Positions 1 to 10,500 of a stretch of DNA of 22,368 bases are shown piece after piece. Numbering within the stretch: the first letter of the stretch is position 1; each line of letters opens with the position of its first letter. Source of the DNA: an uncultured Bacteroidales bacterium (GTDB taxonomy: Bacteria; Bacteroidota; Bacteroidia; Bacteroidales; WCHB1-69). Below the pieces are notes generated by a model. The model did not search any database, was not told the DNA's origin, and saw only the letters and a list, made by a program, of their open reading frames with translations. The stretch lies in the NCBI GenBank assembly GCA_937949745.1, contig CALECM010000053.1, positions 1 through 22,368 on the forward strand. Direction: 5' to 3'. Both the position numbers and the translations under genes were made by a program.

Positions 1-3000
1 CGGATTTACAACCAGGTTCAGCCGTACTGCGCTATCGCAATCATGAATGGTTTTGAGAGTGGTATCGAAGACCGTAGTTTCCGTGAATTCTTTTCCAAGG
101 AATGAGAATACATTACCTTCACAGATATTCTCATTGATAATGGTTATGTTGTTATGAGCTTCATTATAAACCGGATTAACGGTCAGCGTGAGAATAATTA
201 CACTGTCGCAGTCATTAGCGGCCGTAAGGGTTTCTTCAAATGTATAGATACCGGGTATATCGGTCGGAAGTTCTTCCCCTCCGAAAACAATAATTTCATC
301 CTGGCAAACAGAAGCTTCCAAAGGTGTAACATAAGTATCCTGTTTTTTAAGGTCCAATACCACAAGACTGTCGCATCCGTTTACGGTTATGATCGTGGTA
401 TCGTAAATACCGGGTTCGGTTAATACCTGATCAAAGAAATTATAGGAAGCGATTTCACAAATGATAGCACGGATCGTATCCGGAGCATAAGTCGGGAAAA
501 CATTCAGCGTTAACGTTACAATACTGTCACACTGATTGTCGCTTTCAAGATGGAGAGTCTCCGTTTTCACACCCGGTGTTTCGATAGAAATAGTAAAGCC
601 GTTTTTCTCATATACGCTTCCCGGAGTACTATTTTGGCAAATCTCGTCGGTTAACGGCGTATTTTTCGATTCATTTACGGTAAGATGAACCGTAACGGTG
701 CTGTCACAATCAGAAGTATTGGTAAAAGTGCGGGTAATAATTCCATTTTCAGTGAAAATCTCCCCGTTCCATTCATAGCGGTCGCAGACTACAATATTGG
801 TATCCCTTTCTTGGGAATGATTAACGGTCAGGTTAATGATAACGGTGCTATCGCAGCCATTTGCAATAGTGTAATTCCATGTAATCTCTTCCGATTCTTT
901 ATAAATCCTTCCATCCCAAACCAGAGAATCGCAAACGGTAGTATCCATTTCTACAGTATAGTTGGGATACAGGGTCAGATTAACCAGGATAATGCTGTCG
1001 CAACCGTTTTGAGCCGCTTCAGGAAGTGTAATCTTATGAATACCGTTCTCAGTGAAAATTTCTCCGTTAAATTCGAAAACATTTCCGCATACATTAGTGT
1101 CGAGGGTTGTTTCAACAGGTTGCAAGATAGTGAGGAAAAGAGTAAAAGTACTGTCGCACACTCCTTCTTTCTTGATGGTATCCCTGTAGGTCCCTGATTC
1201 ATAATATGTGTTGTTATGCCAGAAGAAGGAAACACAGGCTGCCACAACAGTATCTTTGTGGGATCCGGGATGTATGCTGATGGTGATCTCTTCCTTTTCA
1301 CTTTCACAGTTAGTGGCGGTATTTATTGTGGAAATAAAATACGTATAAGTATCGTCAACGGCAAGTTCGGGAGTGGTCATGGTATTGGCTGTAGTAATGA
1401 ATTCCATGCCTTCATTATACCAGTTGATCGTATTTCCATTGGTGCCTATTTCAGGAATGAGTTCATAGGAACCTTCTCCACAGAAATCGGTTACGGCCAG
1501 CGAAGGTTTTTCAGGTATAGGATAAATACTTCCCGTGATTGCAACTCGGGGGCTTGAACAATTGGTTTCGGCATTGTATGAACTTACATATAACTGGGTC
1601 GTTTGTGTCACGGTATAAGTTGTTCCGGTATGTAATATGGTAGAAGTGGTCTCGTCGGCGTACCAACGGCAGGTAGTGGCAAATTCGCCGGGTATCGCTT
1701 CCAATTCCAGTTCTCCCTCACCGCAAAGTATTTCGGATGTTACGACAGGTTGTGCCGGTACCGGAAAAACGGTAGCTGTAATCGGAATTCTGGTGCTTTT
1801 ACATTGGGCCGAGGTATTGAGTCCGGCAACATAAAAAGTAGTAGTGTGTTCAATAGTGGTTTGATATTGGTTCCCGGTATGAATGATTTGATCTCCGGTT
1901 TCGGTTTCGTACCAGATCGTGGCATCGGCGTTGGTTCCCAACCTTACTGCCAGTGTTACGGTAGCTCCGCCACATGAGGTAGGCTCATTCTGGATAATGG
2001 GAGTTCCGGGTACAGCAATCGGATTTATCGTAAGGTTAATAGTACTGTCGCATCCGTTAGAGGCACTTAATATAACCTGGTGTACGCCTGCTGCATAATA
2101 TTCTCCGTTATATAAATATGGTAATTCATTCTCGCAAACATCCACACTCAGATCATTGATATAACTTTCTTTTACAAAAAGTTCAAGGGAATTAATGCTG
2201 TCGCATCCCAGGATATTTCCATCTTTAACGGTATCCCGAATAGTGTAGAGTTGTGAGATATTAAGTTCTTCGGCAGGGATATCGAAACCATGTTTCTGAT
2301 AATTTTCTCCTTTACAAATAGTATCCTGGATAGTGAAATAGGATGATCTGTTGATGGTAAGGTGAAGAGTTACGATACTGTCACAACCGAAAACGGAAGT
2401 TAAGGTTTGAGTATAATCATTAGTTTCCGTGTAAATCTCCCCATTCCATTCATATTCATCACACGCGGTTATCTCCTCTTCAGTATTGTGTATAATACCA
2501 ATGGTTGTGGTAAAAGCAGTTTTTCCGCTTTCACATTGGGTTTCGGTGTTAAGAGAGGAAACATAATATTGGGTTACACGAGGCTCAGTTGTGGTAAAAG
2601 CAGAAGATTCCTGAATAAAAGCTTCTTCTTCATTAAACCATCTGTAAGTAATATTTTCAATTACATCGGGAGTTATCTCAATTGTTCCTGTTTCACATTC
2701 CAGTACATCGGCAACTTCAGGTTCAGCGGGAAGAGGGTTGACATTAACCCTTACTTCAATTTTATCACTTTCACAACCGGTAGTTTCATTATAGGTGGCT
2801 GCAAAGAAACCTGTTGAATTTTCAACGGAAATTTCGAAAATATTTCCCGTATATAAAGGTTCGGTATTTTCGGATGAGGAATACCAACGGACAATGGTTC
2901 CGTTTTCTCCCGGTGTAGCTTCTATAGTTACGGGACCGCTACCGCATCTCGTCTGGTCTGTGGCAGTAGGATTTCCCGGAATCGGATTGATGATAGCTTG

Positions 3001-4224
3001 GATTTCGGTTCTGCTGCTTTCACATCCTCCGGCCTCATTATATGAAGAAACCCAATAAGTAGTATTTTGTGAAACAGATCCGGTCGTAAAAGAATTACCT
3101 GTATGGAAAGGATCTGTTGCGGTTTCGCTGTCGTACCAACGCACAATGGCATTTTCCGGATTAGGTTCGGCAGTCAGCATTACTTCTCCCGGTCCGCAAT
3201 ATGAACCATCCTGAACTATAGGTAATTGAGGAGTGGATTCATGAAAACGGATTATATAGGTTCTCGTCTCAATCTGGTTTGTTACAGTTATAGTAGCCAC
3301 TGGGACTGTTTCATCTGCCTGTTCAATAGATAATGTTGCCTGAGCAGATTCAGTCCGGATAGTTTCAGAATTGATAGTTGGTATTGACATACCCGGACAA
3401 AGATAGAAATCATATTCGTTCCGATTTGGGTTAAATTCATTAAAAGGTACGGTATTTCCGTCTGCTAACAATTCAAGGTTGCTTAATCGTGTAGTATATA
3501 TAAAATCGATGTCGTCGATCCAGACATAATCCTTGTCAGAACCTTTTCCTGGTTCCTTATTTGTCGTAAATGTTAATAAGAGATATGCGGGAATTCTACT
3601 TACATCATCATTGTATATAAAGGGGACAGTATATTCGTGCCATTGCTGATCTCCCTGAGGGAAATTCTTTTCAGCTTTAGCAACTACGTAATCAGATAAT
3701 GAATTATCATTTTGCGGATCTGTGTAATCATGATTTGTATGAATAACAGCATGCATACGGGCATTTTGATTAATATCCGGAGCAGAGAATTTAGCCCAAA
3801 AACGTATAGAATCGGGCTTGCCGGTGAAAGTTTGACGAAGCTCAGGACCATTACTTAATAAAGTACGGTTATGATTAGCGGTATTTGCAGCAGTCGTACT
3901 TCCAATATTAATTTCACCGGTGGTTATAGTGCCGTTTGCAGGAATTTTAACTAATCCTAAATTCACAATAGTTGCAAATATTCTACAACTATATTGTCCA
4001 TCTGAACCAGGCCGGATATCTGTTGAACGGGAATGGCGGGTTTTTTGGCCCGAGCTGCATCCTATAATCAATGTGCATTTTGATGAAGGAAATCCGTTCC
4101 AATGTGTAGGCTCATCATTGGCTCCATCACCATCCCAGAGTTCAAAACCGGGGTTGGGCAACTGGTATTGCCCGAAGAGGGCCAACTGACTGAATACTAA
4201 AAGAAACAATAAAATTTTTTTCAT
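1..4224 (-). CDS. Giant secreted modular surface protein (PCMD-like, Ig-like and CDS-motif repeats), 3' end outside window
   Basis: The frame is open from the ATG at 4224 to the left edge: I read all 1408 codons and found no stop. Residues 1-19 are a signal peptide (MKKILLFLLVFSQLALFGQ). Residues ~20-245 resemble the PCMD (putative carbohydrate metabolism) domain of Bacteroidetes, starting QLPNPGFELWD and with a jelly-roll-like end (YVWIDDIDFIY). Residues ~246-328 look like a cadherin-like beta sandwich. Three Ig-like domains follow (~329-577, each with a C-G-x-G start, an RWY or RWF core and a C-E-S end), then three CDS-motif repeats (~578-738), three more Ig-like domains (~739-987) and eight more CDS repeats (~990-1408). 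Each CDS repeat is ~50 residues ending CDSxxxLxLxV. A T9SS sorting domain is expected downstream but not visible. The likely role is adhesin or matrix protein; any glycan binding by the PCMD part is inference. It lies downstream of the second giant gene on the same strand but has its own promoter-like box. Confidence 0.9.
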   Translation of the reverse strand, partial: MKKILLFLLVFSQLALFGQYQLPNPGFELWDGDGANDEPTHWNGFPSSKCTLIIGCSSGQKTRHSRSTDIRPGSDGQYSCRIFATIVNLGLVKIPANGTITTGEINIGSTTAANTANHNRTLLSNGPELRQTFTGKPDSIRFWAKFSAPDINQNARMHAVIHTNHDYTDPQNDNSLSDYVVAKAEKNFPQGDQQWHEYTVPFIYNDDVSRIPAYLLLTFTTNKEPGKGSDKDYVWIDDIDFIYTTRLSNLELLADGNTVPFNEFNPNRNEYDFYLCPGMSIPTINSETIRTESAQATLSIEQADETVPVATITVTNQIETRTYIIRFHESTPQLPIVQDGSYCGPGEVMLTAEPNPENAIVRWYDSETATDPFHTGNSFTTGSVSQNTTYWVSSYNEAGGCESSRTEIQAIINPIPGNPTATDQTRCGSGPVTIEATPGENGTIVRWYSSSENTEPLYTGNIFEISVENSTGFFAATYNETTGCESDKIEVRVNVNPLPAEPEVADVLECETGTIEITPDVIENITYRWFNEEEAFIQESSAFTTTEPRVTQYYVSSLNTETQCESGKTAFTTTIGIIHNTEEEITACDEYEWNGEIYTETNDYTQTLTSVFGCDSIVTLHLTINRSSYFTIQDTICKGENYQKHGFDIPAEELNISQLYTIRDTVKDGNILGCDSINSLELFVKESYINDLSVDVCENELPYLYNGEYYAAGVHQVILSASNGCDSTINLTINPIAVPGTPIIQNEPTSCGGATVTLAVRLGTNADATIWYETETGDQIIHTGNQYQTTIEHTTTFYVAGLNTSAQCKSTRIPITATVFPVPAQPVVTSEILCGEGELELEAIPGEFATTCRWYADETTSTILHTGTTYTVTQTTQLYVSSYNAETNCSSPRVAITGSIYPIPEKPSLAVTDFCGEGSYELIPEIGTNGNTINWYNEGMEFITTANTMTTPELAVDDTYTYFISTINTATNCESEKEEITISIHPGSHKDTVVAACVSFFWHNNTYYESGTYRDTIKKEGVCDSTFTLFLTILQPVETTLDTNVCGNVFEFNGEIFTENGIHKITLPEAAQNGCDSIILVNLTLYPNYTVEMDTTVCDSLVWDGRIYKESEEITWNYTIANGCDSTVIINLTVNHSQERDTNIVVCDRYEWNGEIFTENGIITRTFTNTSDCDSTVTVHLTVNESKNTPLTDEICQNSTPGSVYEKNGFTISIETPGVKTETLHLESDNQCDSIVTLTLNVFPTYAPDTIRAIICEIASYNFFDQVLTEPGIYDTTIITVNGCDSLVVLDLKKQDTYVTPLEASVCQDEIIVFGGEELPTDIPGIYTFEETLTAANDCDSVIILTLTVNPVYNEAHNNITIINENICEGNVFSFLGKEFTETTVFDTTLKTIHDCDSAVRLNLVVNP

Positions 4225-4270
4225 AATTGGTGTTTTATTTTATGGTTATATATCTCCAAATTTGAGTCGG

Positions 4271-4297
4271 CAAATATATGTCTTTTACTATTATCAA
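4271..4297 (-). promoter_or_regulatory. Candidate Bacteroidetes promoter for the PCMD/Ig surface protein
   Basis: On the minus strand TATATTTG (4278-4271) matches the Bacteroidetes -7 box TAnnTTTG exactly. A TTG lies 16 nt upstream (4297-4295), slightly closer than the usual 17-23 nt. The box is about 47 nt upstream of the ATG at 4224. Confidence 0.5.
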
Positions 4298-4546
4298 CTT
4301 CGATCTTATGGATAATTATAATTAAGATACTTATTTTAAGTTGATTAAAAAAGTTAACAAAAGTTAATTGAATAAATAGACCACTATTTTAATGGCTAAT
4401 TTGGATACTTTTTTGTTTGATTACAAGCTATTTCCATTAATTATTATTAATTATAAAATAATATTTTTTAAAAATTAAATTATAATGCTTTTGAATTGGT
4501 TATTTTGTTTAAATATATAGAGTTACGGAATGGTGTTATCTTGCAT

Positions 4547-4574
4547 AAAAAAAGACTGCCGGGTGGCAGTCTTT
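4547..4574 (-). terminator. Intrinsic terminator of the 2464-aa adhesin gene
   Basis: A perfect 10-bp inverted repeat, AAAGACTGCC (4551-4560) and GGCAGTCTTT (4565-4574), has a 4-nt loop. Read on the minus strand it runs into a T tract (4553-4547). The hairpin begins 24 nt after the stop codon at 4599-4601. It should largely separate transcription of the two giant genes. Confidence 0.9.
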
Positions 4575-4598
4575 GACAATATCATTAAACAGCGGATA

Positions 4599-7500
4599 TT
4601 ATTGTTTTACGAATTTCTTCGTTACGATACCTTCTTCACTCTGGAAATGTAATAAGTAAATGCCCGGAGCTAATCCTTCGATATTGATCCTCTTCCGGTT
4701 TTGGTCAGGATCGGCGATTACTTTAATTTCTTTTCCATATATATCATAAACAGAGATGGATTCCAATTTAAAACTGTTATCGGTTATCTCATATTCAATA
4801 TAACGGAACGCAGGATTCGGGAAAATAGTGAGAGAAGAGGAGAGGTCATTTTCATGGATTCCGATAGTGTTGGTGGTGAATTCCTTAATCTCCGACCATT
4901 CGCTTTGTCCTGAGGTACAGATCGCTTTTATGTGCACCTGGTAATTGGTTTCCGGTGTTAAGGAAGTAATTTGATAGGATGTTTCACTGCAATTATTTGT
5001 ACAGTTAATTCTAGTCCACGGCTGGTTACCGGTTTTGTATTCTAATATCCAGCCTGTCGCATTATCTTCCGTTGTCCAGGAAACGAGAGCGCTTTCCGGA
5101 TAAGTCGTTACTTGCAGGTTCGTAGGCGCATTACATGGCCTGATCTTTTCAATAACCCTGACAGAATCTATGTGGAGGTCATTATCGGCATTGGCTGTCA
5201 GTGATTCTCCATAGAAAGCGATTTGAATATTCTTTCCCCGGAACCTGTCGAGCGGTATCTCAAACCTTTGCCCGGTATTCGGAATATCATTCATGACAAA
5301 TCCTCCGCTTCCTGTATTATTCCACGTTCTTGAGATTGTATCGGCCGGATTTGCCATATCGGAAATGATCACCATGAAAACATCGTCCGCATTATTTTGC
5401 GAAACAGGGGGATTGGTGTTCCCGTGGTCGGTAAGGGCAACATTGAAATATAGCGTAGGCTCGGTGAGATCGGCGTGGATTTCAGGAGTAGTGAGCCAAT
5501 AGTAACATTCCGTTCCCTGTAGGTTAAGTGTGGCGTGTGGCGTGGTGAGACCGTTATTCACAGTGTTTCTTCCCCAGCCTGATAGTGTTTCTTCCCAGGG
5601 AATACCATTGAAAATATCGGAAACTTTACCTTTATAGAGGCCCCAGCAATCGGGCGCGAAAGCGGTTCCGTCAAAGCCCTCATAAAATGGAGCCGGGTAA
5701 ATGCTGCACGGAGTTTTAAAAGTGATGGTTTCACTCCAGTCGCTTTCGTCCACATTGTCAATACAATTCGTCCTGATCCGTATTTCATATTCGCTATTAT
5801 CATCCAGACCATTCAACTCATACGGGTTTTCCGTAATCGAGGGTATGGAAGTCCATGTTGCGTTTCCGGTCTTCCTGTACTCGATACTCCAGTTATCATC
5901 ATCGGAATTCCATGACAAAGTTGCATTGGTATCGGTGGTATTTATTACCTGGAAACTCTCAGGAGCTGTACACGGTGTCCAGTATTCGATAATGAAATCG
6001 TCAACATATACCGTACTGCTATAACTCTCATCCCCTGCCATGAGGGAAATATAACGTTTATCACCGGCATAATCCAACAGATTTACGGCGATACTTTCCC
6101 AGGTACTGGTTGCGGACGGTGTGACGGTTTTGATCAGTTCGAAAGTGGTGGGATCATTCGGATCTTCTGATACTCCGACATGTAAATTATAGGAGCTGGT
6201 TAATTTTCTTAATTTAAATTTTACACGGAGGGTATCCATATTTATATTTTCGCTTATACGGGGTGAAGAGGCCATCACAATATAAGGAGCATTTGCGTAG
6301 AAATACAAGCTTCCCGGTGTTGAATAATTAGTAGTGGTTATATATGGGTAAGCAGTGGAGCTGGTGTAATATCGGGTCCAGCATAAAGGAAAAATCGTCG
6401 AGCCCGTACCATATCCATCGAAATTTTCCATGTAAGGAAGTGTTTCAATGTCTCCGCACAGAGTTAAGAAAGTGCATACCAGTGACCATTCACTGCTTTC
6501 TGTTCCGCCTCCGCAATAAGATTTTACATAGAAATCATAATGTGTTGCCGGTGTGAGACCGCTTACTTCCAGATAATTCTGACTAACCACAGTAGGATTA
6601 ACATCCACATTTGGGTTGAATCCCGTTGGGCCGTAAGCTACCGCCCATGTAGTGTTATCGGAAGAAGGCCAGGTAAGTTTGGCATGGGTCGTACCGATGT
6701 CTTCCACAGAAAGGTTGATCGGGAAGACACAGGATGGGGCATAATCGATTTTGAAATTATCGAGGTAAAAAGTATTGGATACATCACTGCCGGTTTTAAC
6801 GGCAATATGTTTCCCGTTTCCCGTATAGGTAGTAAGAGGAATTGTAAAGCTGTTCCATGAGGTGGTTTTTGGCCTGACGGTCTCTATCAATTCGAATGTC
6901 GATTCATCCGCCGGATCTTCCATAATGCCTATATATAAATTATAAGCTAACGAACTCGCTTTCATGATGAAGGAAACCTGAAGCTGATTAAGAGGGACGT
7001 CGATTTCCTGGGTAGCTGCGATTTTATAAGTATTGGCACCGGTATATAAATAAAGGGCTCCGGGTGAACTAAAATAATTGTTTGTCACATACATATCGCT
7101 CGAATAATCGGTATTGGATAACCAACAATCAGGATAAGCCGCGGTTCCGGTTCCGTAATGATCGAATTTATCGATGAAAGGAATATCCATAAGAGGAGGA
7201 CATGAAGTCCGGAACGTAATTTGGTCACTATAAATACTTGGGTCTGATCCATTACATGCAGTCCGTAATTTAAATACATATCCGGTAGAAGGATCCAATC
7301 CTGTTATGGTGTATGGGTTTTCGTTTATTTGAATCGGTTGAATGGTATCCAGATCTGTCCCTTCCACATCCAGGAGTAGTTCCCATCCTCCCATGTCAAT
7401 GCCTTTCCAGGAAATAATCGCCGATTCGGAATTGATACCGGAAATAACAATGTCAACAGGAGGAACACATTCCGGCAGATAATTTATATGAAGATTGTCA

Positions 7501-10500
7501 ATATAAATGGTATTGCTCCGGTTTTCATGCCGGCTATCGGATTTGAATGCGATAAATTTGCCCGTTCCTTCATACCGGTCGAAATAAACGGTTTTTTCTT
7601 CCCATGTTGAAGTTGCATTGGTCGTTAAAGTAATAAAAGGTTCAAATGAATTGATATCATAAGGATCCGTCATAATTCCTATGGTAATATTATTATTGGC
7701 TGTGGAATTCCTTAACTGGAAAGTCATTTGTAATTCATTAAGCGGTACCGCCAGTTCAGGAAGTGACGCGATTGCATAAGTTGTGGAAGTCGTGCTTAGA
7801 TATAAACTTCCCGGAGTGGAATAATTCGTTGCATTGATATATATACTAGCCGCATTATCCGAAACATATTTATACCAACACGGAACAAAAACCGAAGTTC
7901 CTGTTCCATAATTATCAAAATTTTCAGTATAAGGAATATCGAACTGAGGACATAATGTAGTAAAATATTCTTTTTCAGACCAGTCGCTTCCGTTTCCGGC
8001 ACAATTAGCTTTTACTTTAAATTCATACGAAGTATTGGTTTCCAGGGAGGTAAGGGTATATTGGTTGGTCGTAATATTGGATTCAATTGTCCAAAGATCC
8101 GCACCTGAGATCCGGTAAGCCAATTCCCAGTCAGACGAGTTATTATTGTTCCATACGATGGTAGCTTCATCGATTTTCAGATCTATTACCAACAAAGTGT
8201 CCGGAGCAAAACAGGTAGGAGTCCTGTCTATTTTAAAATCATCCACATAAATCGTATTGCTCGTACTATTTCCTACGTTGACTCCTTTTAAAGCCACATA
8301 TCTTCCTATTCCGTTATAATTCCTCAGATCGATACTGAAATCCTGCCATGTACTGGTTTGGGAAGGCCTGATCGTAGTAATGGAATCAAAAGTAGCCGGA
8401 TCCTGCGGATCTTTGATCATTCCTACCTGTAACCGGTTTGACAGGGTAGTATTTCTGGCCTTAAAAGAAATAGTCAATTCATGCAAATCAATATCACTGC
8501 CGATTTCAGGTGAAACAGCCATTACATAATATCCGGATCCGGAATAAATATATAACGAACCGGGAGATGAATAATTAGTGCTGGTGATATAGGGATAGGT
8601 GCTGGTTGCAGAACTGTAGTACCTGGTCCAGCAGGTGGGATAAGTTCCTGTTCCCGTGCCGTAAGAATCGAAACTTTCCAGATATGGTAAAGTAACGATA
8701 GGCGAACAAACGTTATTAAATGAAAATACCCGGGATTCCAGTGCGTTATCATCACATAAAGTCACGATCCTGATTGAATAATTTCCATTGGTCTGTAAAT
8801 CATTTATTGTATGCGGGCTCGTGGCATTTTCGTAATAGGTCCAGCTATCTTCGTTATTTTCTTTTATTTTCAGGAGGTATGTTGCGCTGCTTTCCGTATC
8901 CCAGCTTATTGTTACAGAAGGTGCCTGGGCCATATCGATGGATATGCTGTCGATTCTGCTACAGTTTGGAATCGGATAAATGGTGAGGTCATCAAGATAA
9001 ACGGTACTGTATACCGTACTGTCTCCCGATTTGAAAGCAATATATGAACCGTGGAGCGTATCGGGATAATTCTCTAATGATACATCGAACATTTCCCATG
9101 TACCGGTGGCGGAAGGTTTAACTGTTTTGATCGGGAAAAATGTTGTGTCATTGGCGGGATCACTCATAACACCTACGGTGAGGTTTGCGGCCGCTGTAGT
9201 TGTTCTCAACATGAAACTCGCCTGTAAGCTTTTTACCGGGATTTCCGGAGTAAGTGCAGGCATAATGGCATATGAGCGGGAAGTAGTGGTGGAATAAATA
9301 TAAAGGGCTCCCGGAGCGGAAAAATTCGTAGTACTAATATACACGTTATTCGCGGTCGGGATGGTGTTGATTCTTTTCCAGCAGGGAAGATATGCAGTAC
9401 TACCAGTTCCATAAGTATCGAAGTTTTCACTATAAGGTATTTCTGTTAATATACAGTCTGTCATAAACAGAACCTCATTACTCCATTCACTTTGGTCCGT
9501 ATCATCGCAAATAGCTCTTATCTTTACCTGGTAATTAGTTCCCGGAAATAAATTGAGCAATGTCGTGGTTGTATCGGTAAATACTGTTTCCGTACTCCAT
9601 TCTTCTTCATCTACGGTTTTGTACGCGATTTCCCATGATGATTCATCACCCACGGGTTGCCATGAAAAACCGGCATTTTCCGTTCCAATATTCTCTACCA
9701 AAAATGATGAAGGGGTAATACATGAAGGAACCAGGTCAATTAAAATATCGTCAAGGGTACAACTATAATAACTTCCCGTACTGTTGAACCATTGAAAGGC
9801 TATTTGCGCGTCATCCGGGATGTTTTGTGTCGAAGCCATGAAATATATTTTGTGGATCTGACCTGTGGTATTGGTGGGAATTGTAAAAAGCGAAACAAAA
9901 GTGGAATCATTATCCTCTTCTGTTACATAACCGAGATAAAGCGTTCCGTAAGTAACACTTTCCATCCTGGTCCAGAATTCAATATATAAATCGTTAATCG
10001 GAGTAGTAAATTTGGGAAGTATAGCGGTTGCTTTAGGTCCTGCTCCGGAGGTTCCTGTTGTGAAACCGAAAGCATTAGGTTCGGATTTCCGGTAGGCATA
10101 ACTGGTTCCGGTCACGATATGCGGAGCAGGATAAGTGCTATTATTGGTAAAGGAACTCCAGCATATAGGAGTTGTACCGGCTATATTATAATTGGTTCCG
10201 GTATAATCATCGAAATTTTGCAGGTAAGGTACTTCAAGCGCAGATTTGCAAAGGGTCGAGAAGTTAAATGCGTCTTCAAGCCAGTAACTTTCGTCATCCG
10301 GTCCGCAAACTGCTTTAACCCTGACCGTATAGTGATATACACTACCGTCTTCCAGGTCTGTTAGTGTAAATTGCGGAGAGGACAATAAACCGGATCCGGT
10401 CCATTCTTCGTCACCCTGGGCTTTATATTCCAGTATCCATGAAGTTTCATCTCCGCGTGGAGTCCATTGGAAAGTAACGGTATTGTCTCCCGTAAGATCA

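Larger units (their letters stand above)
4225..4598. other. Intergenic spacer between the two giant surface-protein genes (374 nt)
   Basis: This very AT-rich spacer holds the terminator of the 2464-aa gene at its right end and the candidate promoter of the next gene near its left end. The ~250 nt between them (about 4300-4545) are AT-rich homopolymer-like sequence, and I see no gene, repeat or RNA in them. Confidence 0.7.

Noticed and set aside
154..4189. Plus-strand frames of 65-170 codons across the left region (for example 685-1197 and 2407-2817)
   Set aside because: They lie antisense to a continuous 1408-codon minus-strand frame with a signal peptide and recognisable Ig/CDS repeats. Their translations have no domain features.
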